DNA from: CBDATY01 sp965200445
GTDB lineage: Bacteria; Bacillota_I; Bacilli_A; Mycoplasmatales; Mycoplasmataceae
Direction of reading: 5' to 3'
DNA: 64,000 nt
NCBI GenBank assembly: GCA_965200445.1
Contig: OZ241341.1
Location: 186,001 to 250,000, forward strand
Under the pieces are notes generated by a model that was given only the letters and a program-made list of their open reading frames with translations, had not been told where the DNA came from and made no database searches. Made by a program: the position numbers and the translations under genes. This document shows, one piece after another, positions 30,972 through 39,103 of the stretch; the stretch's first letter is position 1; each line of letters opens with the position of its first letter.

Positions 30972-31514
30972 CTATTTACCAGCTGCCTTCCCTTCTTTGC
31001 GAATAATAACTTCTTTCAAATACTTAATCCCTTTACCTTTATACGGTTCTGGTTTACGAAAGGCCCTTATTTGTGCTGCTGTTTCAGCCACAAGTTGCTT
31101 GTCAATCCCATTCACTCGAACCACTGTTGGTTTCGGCACAGAAATAGATACCCCGCTCGGTGCATGGTACTGAATCGGGTGCGAAAACCCTAGGTTAAGA
31201 TGTAACACTTGCCCTTTCATGCTGGCCTTAAAACCAACCCCACTAATAATAAGGGTTTTTTCATAACCATGCGCTACCCCTTGAAGCATGTTATTGATTA
31301 AAGCGTTTGTAGTGCCGTGCAATGCTTTATGCGTTTTTTGCTCACTACTGCGAGTAGTGCGCACCGTTCCATCAGCAACCGTAATTTTGATGGCTGGTTT
31401 AAATTGTTGAGTCATTTCACCCTTGGGCCCTTTGATCGTCACAGTGTTGTTAGCTGCTAGTTGCACTTCAACATTGGAAGGGATTTGTAAAATACGTTTA
31501 CCTATTCTTGACAT
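30972..31514 (-). CDS. rplF: 50S ribosomal protein L6
   Basis: A 180-residue L6. It starts MSRIGKRILQIPSNV with an AGAGG SD upstream, contains the duplicated fold with VTIKGPKGEM and VRVNGIDKQLVAETAAQIRA, and ends with the conserved PEPYKGKGIKYLKEVIIRKEG. Usual length. Confidence 0.97.
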   Translation of the reverse strand: MSRIGKRILQIPSNVEVQLAANNTVTIKGPKGEMTQQFKPAIKITVADGTVRTTRSSEQKTHKALHGTTNALINNMLQGVAHGYEKTLIISGVGFKASMKGQVLHLNLGFSHPIQYHAPSGVSISVPKPTVVRVNGIDKQLVAETAAQIRAFRKPEPYKGKGIKYLKEVIIRKEGKAAGK

Positions 31515-31522
31515 ATTAACCT

Positions 31523-31915
31523 CTACCAAACATATGCAAGCACTTCGCCACCTAATTTTTTATTACGCGCTTCGTTGTCAGTTAGTACCCCTTGAGAAGT
31601 AGAAACAATAGCTATCCCTAGCCCGCTCAATACCTTGGGCAGTTGTTCAACTGAAGCATAAACACGTAATCCTGGCTTAGAAATTCTTTTCAAACCAGTA
31701 ATGGATTGCTTGCGACCTTTGTATTTTAAATTAATAATTAGTTGCTTTTTAACACCTTTTTGCACAGTACGGAAACTGTGAATATACCCCTCTTGCTTCA
31801 AAATTTCAGCAATTTTTACTTTCATCTGTGAGGCGGGCATAGTCAGATGAGGGTGGAAACGTTGATTAGCATTGCGAATGCGGGTTAACATATCTGCGAT
31901 TGGATCAGTTGTCAT
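31523..31915 (-). CDS. rpsH: 30S ribosomal protein S8
   Basis: A 130-residue S8. It starts TTDPIADMLTRIRNAN and carries the C-terminal GLGIAIVSTSQGVLTDNEARNKKLGGE motif that contacts 16S rRNA. The ATG at 31915 follows AGAAAGGA and is preferred to in-frame codons further upstream. Confidence 0.97.
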   Translation of the reverse strand: MTTDPIADMLTRIRNANQRFHPHLTMPASQMKVKIAEILKQEGYIHSFRTVQKGVKKQLIINLKYKGRKQSITGLKRISKPGLRVYASVEQLPKVLSGLGIAIVSTSQGVLTDNEARNKKLGGEVLAYVW

Positions 31916-31932
31916 ATTAATATTTTCCTTTC

Positions 31933-32118
31933 TTACCAAGATGCTTTTTTAATGCCAGGAATTTGACCTTTGGAAGCTAATTCACGAAAACAAATTCGGC
32001 ATAAATTGAATTGTCGTAAAACAGAGTGCGGGCGACCACATTTACCACAGCGCGAGTAATTGCGAGTGCTAAATTTGTTGTTTTTCTTTTGTTGTTGCTT
32101 AAGCGCAGAACGAGCCAT
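31933..32118 (-). CDS. rpsZ: 30S ribosomal protein S14, zinc-binding type
   Basis: A 61-residue short S14. It has the zinc ligands C-x2-C in RCGKCGRPH and C-x2-C in LCRICFRELA, then the invariant GQIPGIKKASW end. This is the type Z form common in Gram-positive lineages. Confidence 0.97.
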   Translation of the reverse strand: MARSALKQQQKKNNKFSTRNYSRCGKCGRPHSVLRQFNLCRICFRELASKGQIPGIKKASW

Positions 32119-32127
32119 ATATTTTCC

Positions 32128-32667
32128 TTATTTTTTAAATGGTAAACCTAGATATTTTAATAATTGAAATGCTTCCTGGCGGTTAGCTGTGGATGTAACC
32201 AGGGTAATGTCCATCCCTCTCAGTTTATTTAAGCGGTCATAGTCAATCTCAGCAAAAATAATTTGTTCCTTAACCCCTAGTGTGTAATTAGCTTGTTGGT
32301 CAAAACTATTTTTACTTAGACCTCGGAAATCACGCACCCTTGGCAAAGCAATGTTAATTAATTTTTCCAAAAAATCATACATTTTAACACGGCGCAACGT
32401 TACTTTTACGCCCACTTTCATACCTTCCCTTAGTTTAAAAGCAGCGATGGAATGGTGAGCTTTGGTAATAACTGGTCTTTGCCCTGTGATCAAAGCTAGT
32501 TCGTTACGAACTTCATTGACTGCACTCGGGTTTTGCACAGCATCACTAATCCCACTGTTAATCACAATTTTTTCAATTTTAGGCACTTGCATGATGGACT
32601 TAAATTTAAAATCCTTCATTAATTGAGGCACAATTTCAGTTTGGTATTTTTTTTGTAAATTATTCAT
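32128..32667 (-). CDS. rplE: 50S ribosomal protein L5
   Basis: A 179-residue 5S-rRNA-binding L5. Conserved segments are VPKIEKIVINSGI, LALITGQRPVITKA, FKLREGMKVGVKVTLR and the C-terminal YLGLPFKK region. Usual length and position between rplX and rpsZ. Confidence 0.97.
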   Translation of the reverse strand: MNNLQKKYQTEIVPQLMKDFKFKSIMQVPKIEKIVINSGISDAVQNPSAVNEVRNELALITGQRPVITKAHHSIAAFKLREGMKVGVKVTLRRVKMYDFLEKLINIALPRVRDFRGLSKNSFDQQANYTLGVKEQIIFAEIDYDRLNKLRGMDITLVTSTANRQEAFQLLKYLGLPFKK

Positions 32668-32676
32668 TCTAGACCT

Positions 32677-32991
32677 CTACGCTAATTTAGAATTGGACTT
32701 GCGAGCAATGCGCACTTTTTTTCCGCTAATAACAGAAAACCCAATTTTGGAAAGTTCTTTCTTTTTTTTCGGATCAATCAAACAAACATTAGAAATACGG
32801 ATACCTTTTTCTACTTGCTGAATTCCGCCTTCTTGATCATTTTGGGATGGTTTAATGTGCTTAGTGTGTGAAACACCTTCTAAAATAACCTCACCCTTCT
32901 TGGGAAGGACCTTAAGAACTGGTGATTCTTTACCTTTATACTTGCCGGCGATAACACGTACCTTATCGCCTTTTTTAATTTTAATTTTCAT
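32677..32991 (-). CDS. rplX: 50S ribosomal protein L24
   Basis: A 104-residue assembly-initiating L24 with a KOW motif near residues 6-30 (KGDKVRVIAGKYKGKESPVLKVLP) and the KHIKPSQNDQEGGIQQVEKGI segment. Usual length. Confidence 0.97.
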   Translation of the reverse strand: MKIKIKKGDKVRVIAGKYKGKESPVLKVLPKKGEVILEGVSHTKHIKPSQNDQEGGIQQVEKGIRISNVCLIDPKKKKELSKIGFSVISGKKVRIARKSNSKLA

Positions 32992-33003
32992 GATTATCCC
33001 TCC

Positions 33004-33372
33004 CTATAACACTTCTGGTGCGAGTGATGCAATTTTGTTAAAGCCTGCATCCTTTACTTCCCGAGCAATTGGACCAAAAACCCTTGTGCCACGGGGTGTT
33101 TTATCATCCCTAATAATGACACCAGCATTTTCCGAAAACTTGATATAAGACCCATCCATACGCTTCAAACCTTGCTTAGTTCTTACGATCACAGCTTTCA
33201 CAATTTGGCCTTTACGAACAACACCGCTCGGTAAAGCTTTTTTTACAGTACCAACAACAATGTCCCCAATGTTGGTAAATTTATGGTAAGAACCCCTTAA
33301 ATTGCGAATCACTAAAAGTTCTTTAGCCCCTGAATTATCACAAATTTTAATGCGCGTTTCTTGCTGTATCAT
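33004..33372 (-). CDS. rplN: 50S ribosomal protein L14
   Basis: A 122-residue L14. It begins MIQQETRIKICDNSGAKEL and has VVGTVKKALPSG, KAVIVRTKQG, and the C-terminal ARE...GFNKIASLAPEVL. Its ATG lies one base after the rpsQ stop. Confidence 0.97.
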   Translation of the reverse strand: MIQQETRIKICDNSGAKELLVIRNLRGSYHKFTNIGDIVVGTVKKALPSGVVRKGQIVKAVIVRTKQGLKRMDGSYIKFSENAGVIIRDDKTPRGTRVFGPIAREVKDAGFNKIASLAPEVL

Positions 33373-33373
33373 T

Positions 33374-33631
33374 TTAGCTGTTCCTCTTTTCAGTAATTTT
33401 TAGCAAACGAAAATGCTTATGACGCGATAGAGGGCGAGTTTCAATAATATCAACTTTGTCACCGATATGCGCTTTACCTTCGGGATCGTGGGCTAAGTAT
33501 TTTTTAGAATATTTATAGCGTTTTTTATACAAAGGGTGGCTCTTATAGGTTTGGACCAAAACATTGATAGTTTTGTCTGCAGAGTCTGTAATCACCACTC
33601 CTGATAAAATTCGACGATTTGAAAAATCCAT
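33374..33631 (-). CDS. rpsQ: 30S ribosomal protein S17
   Basis: An 85-residue S17 OB-fold protein with LSGVVITDSADKTINVLVQTYKSHPLYKKR and the GDKVDIIETRPLSRHKHFRL motif. Its start overlaps the rpmC stop by one base (TAATG), so translation is probably coupled. Confidence 0.97.
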   Translation of the reverse strand: MDFSNRRILSGVVITDSADKTINVLVQTYKSHPLYKKRYKYSKKYLAHDPEGKAHIGDKVDIIETRPLSRHKHFRLLKITEKRNS

Positions 33632-34122
33632 TATTTTGCACCTCCTTGGGTTTTCTTAGTTACCTTAGTAGCAGTAGCTTTTAATTCCACAGGAGCGTCC
33701 TTAGGGGTTGGGGCTGCATCATCTTCACTGGGAAGGTTTTCTGCCAACGCTTTATCCAAACTATCAGGATCAACAAATCCAGCACCAGCTTCTTCTTCAG
33801 CAGCTTTAGCTTGTGCTTCAATTTTTTGTTTAAATTCTTCTGTTTCAGCTTCCATTTTTTCCATAGTTGCTTTGTATTCAGCCTGCAGAGTTTGGGCCTT
33901 TAAATTAGCTTGTACTAATTCCCCGCCGGCGCGACGTTCAGCCAATAGAGTTAAAATTCTAGCAATTTTCTTTTTGAGCTCCTGGATGCGGTGGGGCTTT
34001 TCTAAACTACCGATTGCATTTTGGAAGCGGAGCGCAAACAATTCTGCTCGAGACTGTTCTTCAAGAATTTTTAATTCCATGTTAGATTTTTTCTTTAAAT
34101 CTGCTGTGTAATTCTTTGCCAT
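33631..34122 (-). CDS. rpmC: 50S ribosomal protein L29 with a long C-terminal extension
   Basis: The N-terminal ~75 residues are L29 (MELKILEEQSRAELFALRFQ, then RIQELKKKIARILTLLAER). About 90 further residues follow: a Glu/Lys/Ala-rich stretch likely to form a helix or coiled coil (roughly 80-115), an acidic Ser/Asp/Pro segment, and a Lys/Thr tail ending TKKTQGGAK. Ordinary L29 is 60-70 residues. L29 lies at the tunnel exit beside L23, so the tail may reach into the exit vestibule or contact secretion factors; that is inference. One-base overlaps link it to rplP and rpsQ. Confidence 0.93.
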   Translation of the reverse strand: MAKNYTADLKKKSNMELKILEEQSRAELFALRFQNAIGSLEKPHRIQELKKKIARILTLLAERRAGGELVQANLKAQTLQAEYKATMEKMEAETEEFKQKIEAQAKAAEEEAGAGFVDPDSLDKALAENLPSEDDAAPTPKDAPVELKATATKVTKKTQGGAK

Positions 34123-34529
34123 TACTCTTCTCCTTTTTTAATAATTTTGCATTTTACTGGTAGTTTGTGCATAGCTAGTCTAAGGGCTTCTCGGGCAATT
34201 TCGTCAGAAACTCCCGCAATTTCAAACATAACAGTCCCTCTTTTCACAACAGCTACTCATTCTTCAGGGGCTCCTTTCCCAGAACCCATTCGGACTTCTA
34301 AAGGCTTTTTCGTTTTAGCCATATGAGGAAAAATATTAATTCACACCTTCCCCCAACGTTTCATGTACCGAGTCATAGAAACACGAGCTGCTTCAATCTG
34401 ACGATTAGTTATTCAAGCCCCTGTCATTGCTTTCAGCCCATATTCACCAAAATTAATTTTGGTATTACCTTTAGCTGGGCCTTCGTAACGAACGCGGTGA
34501 GGGCGGCGGTACTTAGTTTTTTTCGGCAT
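34122..34529 (-). CDS. rplP: 50S ribosomal protein L16
   Basis: A 135-residue L16, hidden under the standard code because three Trp codons are TGA. It starts MPKKTKYRRPHRVRYEG and has FGEYGLKAMTGAWITNRQIEAARV, RWGKVWINIFPHMAKTKKP and RMGSGKGAPEEWVA, all classic L16. It overlaps rpmC by one base and the rpsC 3' end by 17. Confidence 0.96.
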
Positions 34530-35292
34530 TAACATTATTTACGTCCTCCGTTTTCGTTAATTTCTTAGGTGGTAGGTTTTTTTTCTGGTTTTCATTGCGA
34601 TTAGCTAAGCGATATAAATATTCACTTTGTTTACGTTGCTCTCTTTTTGATTCCCCAGGTAGAATTTCTCCATGAGACACTCACACTTTGACTCCGATTT
34701 GCCCGTAGGTAGTTAGCGCTTCAGCAAAAGCATAGTCAATATCTTGTCGCAAGGTTGCTAATGGCACAGTCCCTTCTAGGTAACCTTCGGTTCTGGCCAT
34801 ATCGACACCGCCCAAACGGCCTGCTACAGATGTTTTAATCCCTTTAGCGCCGGCTTCTAAAGCGCGACGAATGGCTATTTTTTGCACAGTTCGGAAAGAA
34901 GCACGGTTTACAATTTGCTCAGCAATTGTATTGGCAATAATTTGAGCATCTACACTCGGGTTTTTGATTGGCACAACGTTGATTTTAAGGTTAAGCCTTT
35001 TATTTTTGAGTGCTTTTTGCAACATTTTTTTAATGATTTCAATATTGGCACCCTTGGTCCCTAGTACCACACCCGGACGAGCAGAATGAATATAAACATG
35101 GACGATTTTTTCAGTACGCTCAATATCAACTTTACTAATAGCTGCTTTTTTGAAGCGCTTCAATAAAGTTTCACGAATTTTAATGTCTTCGTGTAATCAT
35201 TGAATATAGTTATCGCCAGCTGCATATCAATTAGAGCTTCAGCTTTTGATAATTCCTAATCTAAGTCCAATTGGACTAACTTTTTGCCCCAT
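34513..35292 (-). CDS. rpsC: 30S ribosomal protein S3
   Basis: A 259-residue S3. It starts MGQKVSPIGLRLGIIKSW, has the KH-domain region HVYIHSARPGVVLGTKG near residue 75, and GVKVWVSHGEILPG near 210. After that, a ~45-residue Lys/Asn/Glu-rich tail overlaps rplP. Several Trp codons are TGA. S3 shapes the mRNA entry channel. Confidence 0.95.
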
Positions 35293-35307
35293 TATTTATC
35301 TCCTTTA

Positions 35308-35643
35308 TTATTTCTTATCATCCAATTCAATTGTGATATGACTAGTTCTTTTCAGAATGGCAAACGCTCTCCCTTGAGCTCGGGGGCGGAATCGCTTAAT
35401 TGTTGGCCCGTCAGTAGCAAAAATTTGTGAAATCATTAACTCATCAGCATTAAGGCCGTTATTATTAACGGCATTGGCGATCGCTGATTGCAATAATTTT
35501 TTAACTGGCAAAGCAGCTTTTTTGGGGGTGTGGTCTAAAATTTCCAAAGCCTTCGTCACCGATTGACCCCTGATTTGATTAATAACTAGCCGCACTTTGC
35601 GTGGAGTTATGCGTAGCATCTTAACATGTGCTTGAACTTTCAT
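35308..35643 (-). CDS. rplV: 50S ribosomal protein L22
   Basis: A 111-residue L22. It contains MLRITPRKVRLVINQIRG, the NAVNNNGLNADEL segment, and the beta-hairpin tip PTIKRFRPRAQGRAFAILKRTSHI that lines the exit tunnel. Usual length without the long extension seen on L29. Confidence 0.97.
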   Translation of the reverse strand: MKVQAHVKMLRITPRKVRLVINQIRGQSVTKALEILDHTPKKAALPVKKLLQSAIANAVNNNGLNADELMISQIFATDGPTIKRFRPRAQGRAFAILKRTSHITIELDDKK

Positions 35644-35651
35644 CCTAAAAC

Positions 35652-35927
35652 CTACTTCCTATTCCTTTTGCTGCCAGCGTGTCCCCCAAAACGACGGGTA
35701 GGGGCAAACTCTCCTAATTTATGACCAACCATATCTTCTGAAATATACACAGGGATAAATTCCTTGCCGTTATGCACAGCAAACGTGTGGCCAATAAATT
35801 CAGGAAAAATGGTTGAACGACGTGATCAAGTTTTGATAATTTTCTTTTTCTTAGCAGCATTTAGGGCATCTACTTTTTTAAAAAGATAACTGTCAGCAAA
35901 AGGGCCTTTTTTTAAAGATCTTGACAT
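35652..35927 (-). CDS. rpsS: 30S ribosomal protein S19
   Basis: A 91-residue S19. It starts MSRSLKKGPFADSYLFKKV and has the invariant IKTWSRRSTIFPEFIGHTFAVHNG (Trp encoded by TGA), EDMVGHKLGEFAPTRRFGGH and a basic end. The internal TGA is why simple frame scans miss it. It lies between rplB and rplV. Confidence 0.96.
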
Positions 35928-35929
35928 AT

Positions 35930-36775
35930 TTAATTCTTTCTAGTTGAGCGTTTTTTAACAATTAAACGATTTGATTGTTTATTTTTTTTGCGAGTTTTAA
36001 AGCCAAGGGCTTTTTGACCCCATGGGGTAAGGGGGCCTGGCCGTCCAATAGGGGCTTTCCCAGCACCTCCTCCGTGGGGGTGATCATTGGGGTTCATCGC
36101 AGAACCACGCACTGTGGGGCGAATTCCCATTCAGCGCTTACGGCCAGCTTTCCCCACTTTTACCAAATTATGGTCTTCATTACTAACTACCCCGATTGTA
36201 GCGCGGCATTCTTTTAGTACTCTACGCACTTCTCCTGATTTCAGTTTGATCAGTACATATTTACTATCAGGTTCGTGACCGACCACTTGGGCTCAGGTTC
36301 CGGCCCCACGAATTAGTTGGCCTCCCCCCTTAGGATGCAGTTCAATGTTGTGAACCAGGGTACCTTCAGGGATATTTTTTAAAGGCATTGCATTGCCCCT
36401 ATTAATTTCAACATTTTCCCCACTCATGACTTCGTCACCAACCTTCATATCTTTGCAGTGTAAAATGTATCTCTTTTCACCATCCATATAATTAATCAGT
36501 GAAATAAAGGCATTACGATTAGGGTCGTACTCAATGCTCGCCACTTTGCCAGGCACTTTATCTTTGTTTCTTTTAAAGTCAACTATGCGGTATTTAGTTT
36601 TATGACCTCCCCCTTGGTGTCGCACTGTAACAACACCCTGGTTATTACGGCCACCTTTTTTTTGCAAAGGAACAAGAAGTGATTTAGTTGGTTTATGCCC
36701 AGATAGAACATCATAGTCAACAACCGACATGCCACGTCGACCACTAGTTGTTGGTTTGTATGTTTTAATTGCCAT
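35930..36775 (-). CDS. rplB: 50S ribosomal protein L2
   Basis: A 281-residue L2. It begins MAIKTYKPTTSGRRGMS, has VRHQGGGHKTKYRIVDFKRNK near residue 50, and the peptidyl-transferase-proximal RGSAMNPNDHPHGGGAGKAPIGR near residue 225. The middle contains TGA-encoded Trp residues. Usual length. Confidence 0.97.
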
Positions 36776-36786
36776 AATATTATCCT

Positions 36787-37086
36787 TTACTTTTTGTTCT
36801 TGCTTCCCGCGCTAAAAATGTCTAATTTTTCGCCAGGTTTTAGTTTAATAATTGCTTTTTTAACCTTCGGTTTAAAGCCAACAAAGCGTCCTACTTTCGC
36901 AGATTTTGGTTTCATGCTGATGGTATTAACTGATTCGACACCTACTTCAAAAATAGTTTCAAAAGCAGATTTTATTTGCAGCTTATTAGCCTTAGGATGA
37001 ACAGCAAAGGTGTAGTAATTTTCACCAATTTGGTGATAACTTTTTTCAGTTAACAAAGGGTACTTAATAATCTTCGTGATGTGCAT
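36787..37086 (-). CDS. rplW: 50S ribosomal protein L23
   Basis: A 99-residue L23. It has YPLLTEKSYHQIGENYYTFAVHPKANKLQIK and the VESVNTISMKPKSAKVGRFVGFKP loop. L23 docks trigger factor and SRP at the tunnel exit. Its start overlaps the rplD stop by one base (TAATG). Confidence 0.96.
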   Translation of the reverse strand: MHITKIIKYPLLTEKSYHQIGENYYTFAVHPKANKLQIKSAFETIFEVGVESVNTISMKPKSAKVGRFVGFKPKVKKAIIKLKPGEKLDIFSAGSKNKK

Positions 37087-37715
37087 TATTGGAGTCCTTT
37101 CTCAATGTTTTGCAGTGCTGCTTTAGTAATTAGAATTTTAGTATTATCGATTAACTCTAGGGGACTAACTTCAGCGGGGACCAATATTTTTACTCGTTCC
37201 AAATTAGCAAATGATTTTCTAATTTTAGGCGTCAACTCATCAATGATGATTAATAATTTTTCAGTTTCAAGCTTCAAATTGTGAAGTAACTCCACAGCCT
37301 TCTTAGTAGAAAAATCAGTAAAACTAAATTTATTAATCACCATCACTTCTTTATCTTGTAACTTTTGAGATCAAATTGATTTCAAACCAAGACGATAAAC
37401 CTTGCGGTTCACTTTACGACGATAATTAGCATTGGGACTAGGGCCAAACACAACGCCCCCTTTATACCATTGGGGAGCACGAATAGAACCTTGACGGGCA
37501 CGACCAGTTCCTTTTTGTTTTCAGGGTTTGCGGCCCCCTCCTGCCACTTCGCTGCGATCCTTAACTTTATGAGTGCCTTGCCTTAAGCTCGCTTGTTGAG
37601 ACACAATCACATCATGCACAGCTTGTTTGTGGGGCTTGATGCCAAATATTTCTTTGTTTAAAGTTAATTTCGTGCTTTGACCAGGATTAGAAAAATTAAC
37701 AACCTTAACTTCCAT
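37086..37715 (-). CDS. rplD: 50S ribosomal protein L4
   Basis: A 209-residue L4. It has QASLRQGTHKVKDRSEVAGGGRKPW (Trp from TGA), KGTGRARQGSIRAPQWYKGGVVFGP, and a C-terminal domain KILVPAEVSPLELIDNTKILIT. It starts within the last 11 bases of rplC and ends at the rplW ATG. Confidence 0.96.
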
Positions 37716-38397
37716 TAGACACCTCTGAACTAGCTGCTGCTTTAGTATAACTATTTAGTACAATGGGGGTTTTGGCTTTTTTGTTATGAACATTTGCTCT
37801 AATAACTAATCAACCTTTTTTAGGGCCCGGCACAGCCCCCTTTACAAGCAAAACATTTTTAGTAGCATCAGCTTGTACAACTTCTAAACTTTGCACTGTG
37901 ACAGATTCATGTCCCATATGTCCCGGCAGTCCTTTACCTTTAAACACACGGCTGGGAGAGATCGCCCCCATAGAACCTACAGCACGGTGGTAGTGTGAAC
38001 CATGTGATTTAGGGCCAGTTTTTTGATTATAACGCTTGATAACACCCGAAAAACCCTTCCCCTTAGATACACCTGTAACATCAACAAATTCACCTGCTGT
38101 GAAGATATCAGCCTGAATCAAATCGCCCACTTTGTATTCAAATTCACCTTTTATTTCCTTGATAAAATGTCTAGGCTTCAGTTTGTGTTTAGCAAACTGC
38201 CCTAAATCAGGCTTATTAAAAAGTGATTCGCGTTTTTTACCAGTTGCCAGTTGGACAGCACTGTAACCATTTTTTGCTATGGTTTTAATAGCAGCCACCA
38301 CATTCGGTTCTACTTCAATCACTGACACAGGTACTAACTGACCATTTTTGCTAAAAACTTGAGTCATACCAATTTTACGTCCCAAAATCCCTTTCAT
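37705..38397 (-). CDS. rplC: 50S ribosomal protein L3
   Basis: A 230-residue L3. It starts MKGILGRKIGMTQVF, and the loop GPKSHGSHYHRAVGSMGA near residue 140 and KGKGLPGHMGHESVTVQ near 165 are diagnostic. The final 35 residues follow a TGA-encoded Trp and end in an Ala/Ser-rich tail somewhat longer than normal. It overlaps rplD by 11 bases. Confidence 0.96.
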
Positions 38398-38423
38398 ATT
38401 AACTCCTTTGAACTTCTATGCTA

Positions 38424-38735
38424 TTAAATTAATTTAATTTCAATACTTAGCCCTTTAGGCAAATTTAAACGTGTTAAGCTGTTCATTGTTTCAGTTTGTG
38501 CGTTTAAAATATCCAAAATTCTTTTGTGTGTACGCATTTCAAACTGTTCACGCGAATCCTTATGACGGTGCGGAGAGCGAATTACCGTAATAATCTTTTT
38601 ATTAGTTGGCAAAGGAATTGGTCCTTTCACTTTTGCCCCAGTTGATTCAACAGTTTTGATAATTTTGGAAATAGATTGATCAATTAAGCGATAATCATAT
38701 GCTTTTAACTTTAATCTTACTTTATTAGCTTCCAC
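38424..38735 (-). CDS. rpsJ: 30S ribosomal protein S10
   Basis: S10, 103 residues from GTG at 38735: MEANKVRLKLKAYDYRLID, then GPIPLPTNKK and RSPHRHKDSREQFEMRTHKR. S10 is also the NusG-NusE antitermination partner. I prefer the GTG because AAAAAGG lies 6 bases upstream and the length matches S10. The ATG at 38780 would add 15 residues and overlaps a likely -10 hexamer. It is the first gene of the S10-spc-alpha superoperon. Confidence 0.94.
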   Translation of the reverse strand: MEANKVRLKLKAYDYRLIDQSISKIIKTVESTGAKVKGPIPLPTNKKIITVIRSPHRHKDSREQFEMRTHKRILDILNAQTETMNSLTRLNLPKGLSIEIKLI

Positions 38736-38765
38736 AAAAAACCTTTTTAAATCTAGTAATTTTTT

Positions 38766-38771
38766 ATTATA
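38766..38771 (-). promoter_or_regulatory. candidate -10 element of the S10 superoperon promoter
   Basis: On the minus strand a perfect TATAAT lies about 30 bases before the rpsJ GTG, giving a short leader. No good -35 hexamer is found at 16-18 bases, though a TATG precedes the -10. Confidence 0.45.
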
Positions 38772-38959
38772 CATATGCAACTAATTCCAGCGTGCCGGAA
38801 AATGTACAGCTTGTTAATTATACAGATTTTTCTATGAAAAGCAATAAATTTTATTTTTATTGCCCTAGATAGTAAGCTTGAACAAGTGGCATTGGTAGCT
38901 TCAATCAAAAACACTGTTTATTATGTTGCTAGATCACACTCACAAGATACTAGTCATAC
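38772..38959. other. non-coding spacer between rpoC terminator and S10 promoter
   Basis: Part of a 368-base gap between the rpsJ start and the rpoC stop (38736-39103). Apart from the -10 element and the rpoC terminator described separately, I see no open frame with a start and SD, no tRNA and no riboswitch-like structure. Confidence 0.5.
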
Positions 38960-39008
38960 AAAAAACCAATAATATAAGCTTTTTTAAATATAACAGCATA
39001 TTATTGGT
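38960..39008 (-). terminator. intrinsic terminator after rpoC
   Basis: Read on the minus strand, ACCAATAATAT (39008-38998) pairs perfectly with ATATTATTGGT (38975-38965) and is followed directly by a run of six T. The 22-nt loop contains a further GCT/AGC pairing. It ends the rpoBC transcript about 95 bases past the rpoC stop. Confidence 0.7.
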
Positions 39009-39103
39009 CTGGTAATTATCCTTAGCAAAGGTAAATGAAAATCAAAATGTCAGTATTGAATCTTCAACCAGCAGATTTGTGGTTAGAACCTTGCTACAGT
39101 TTG

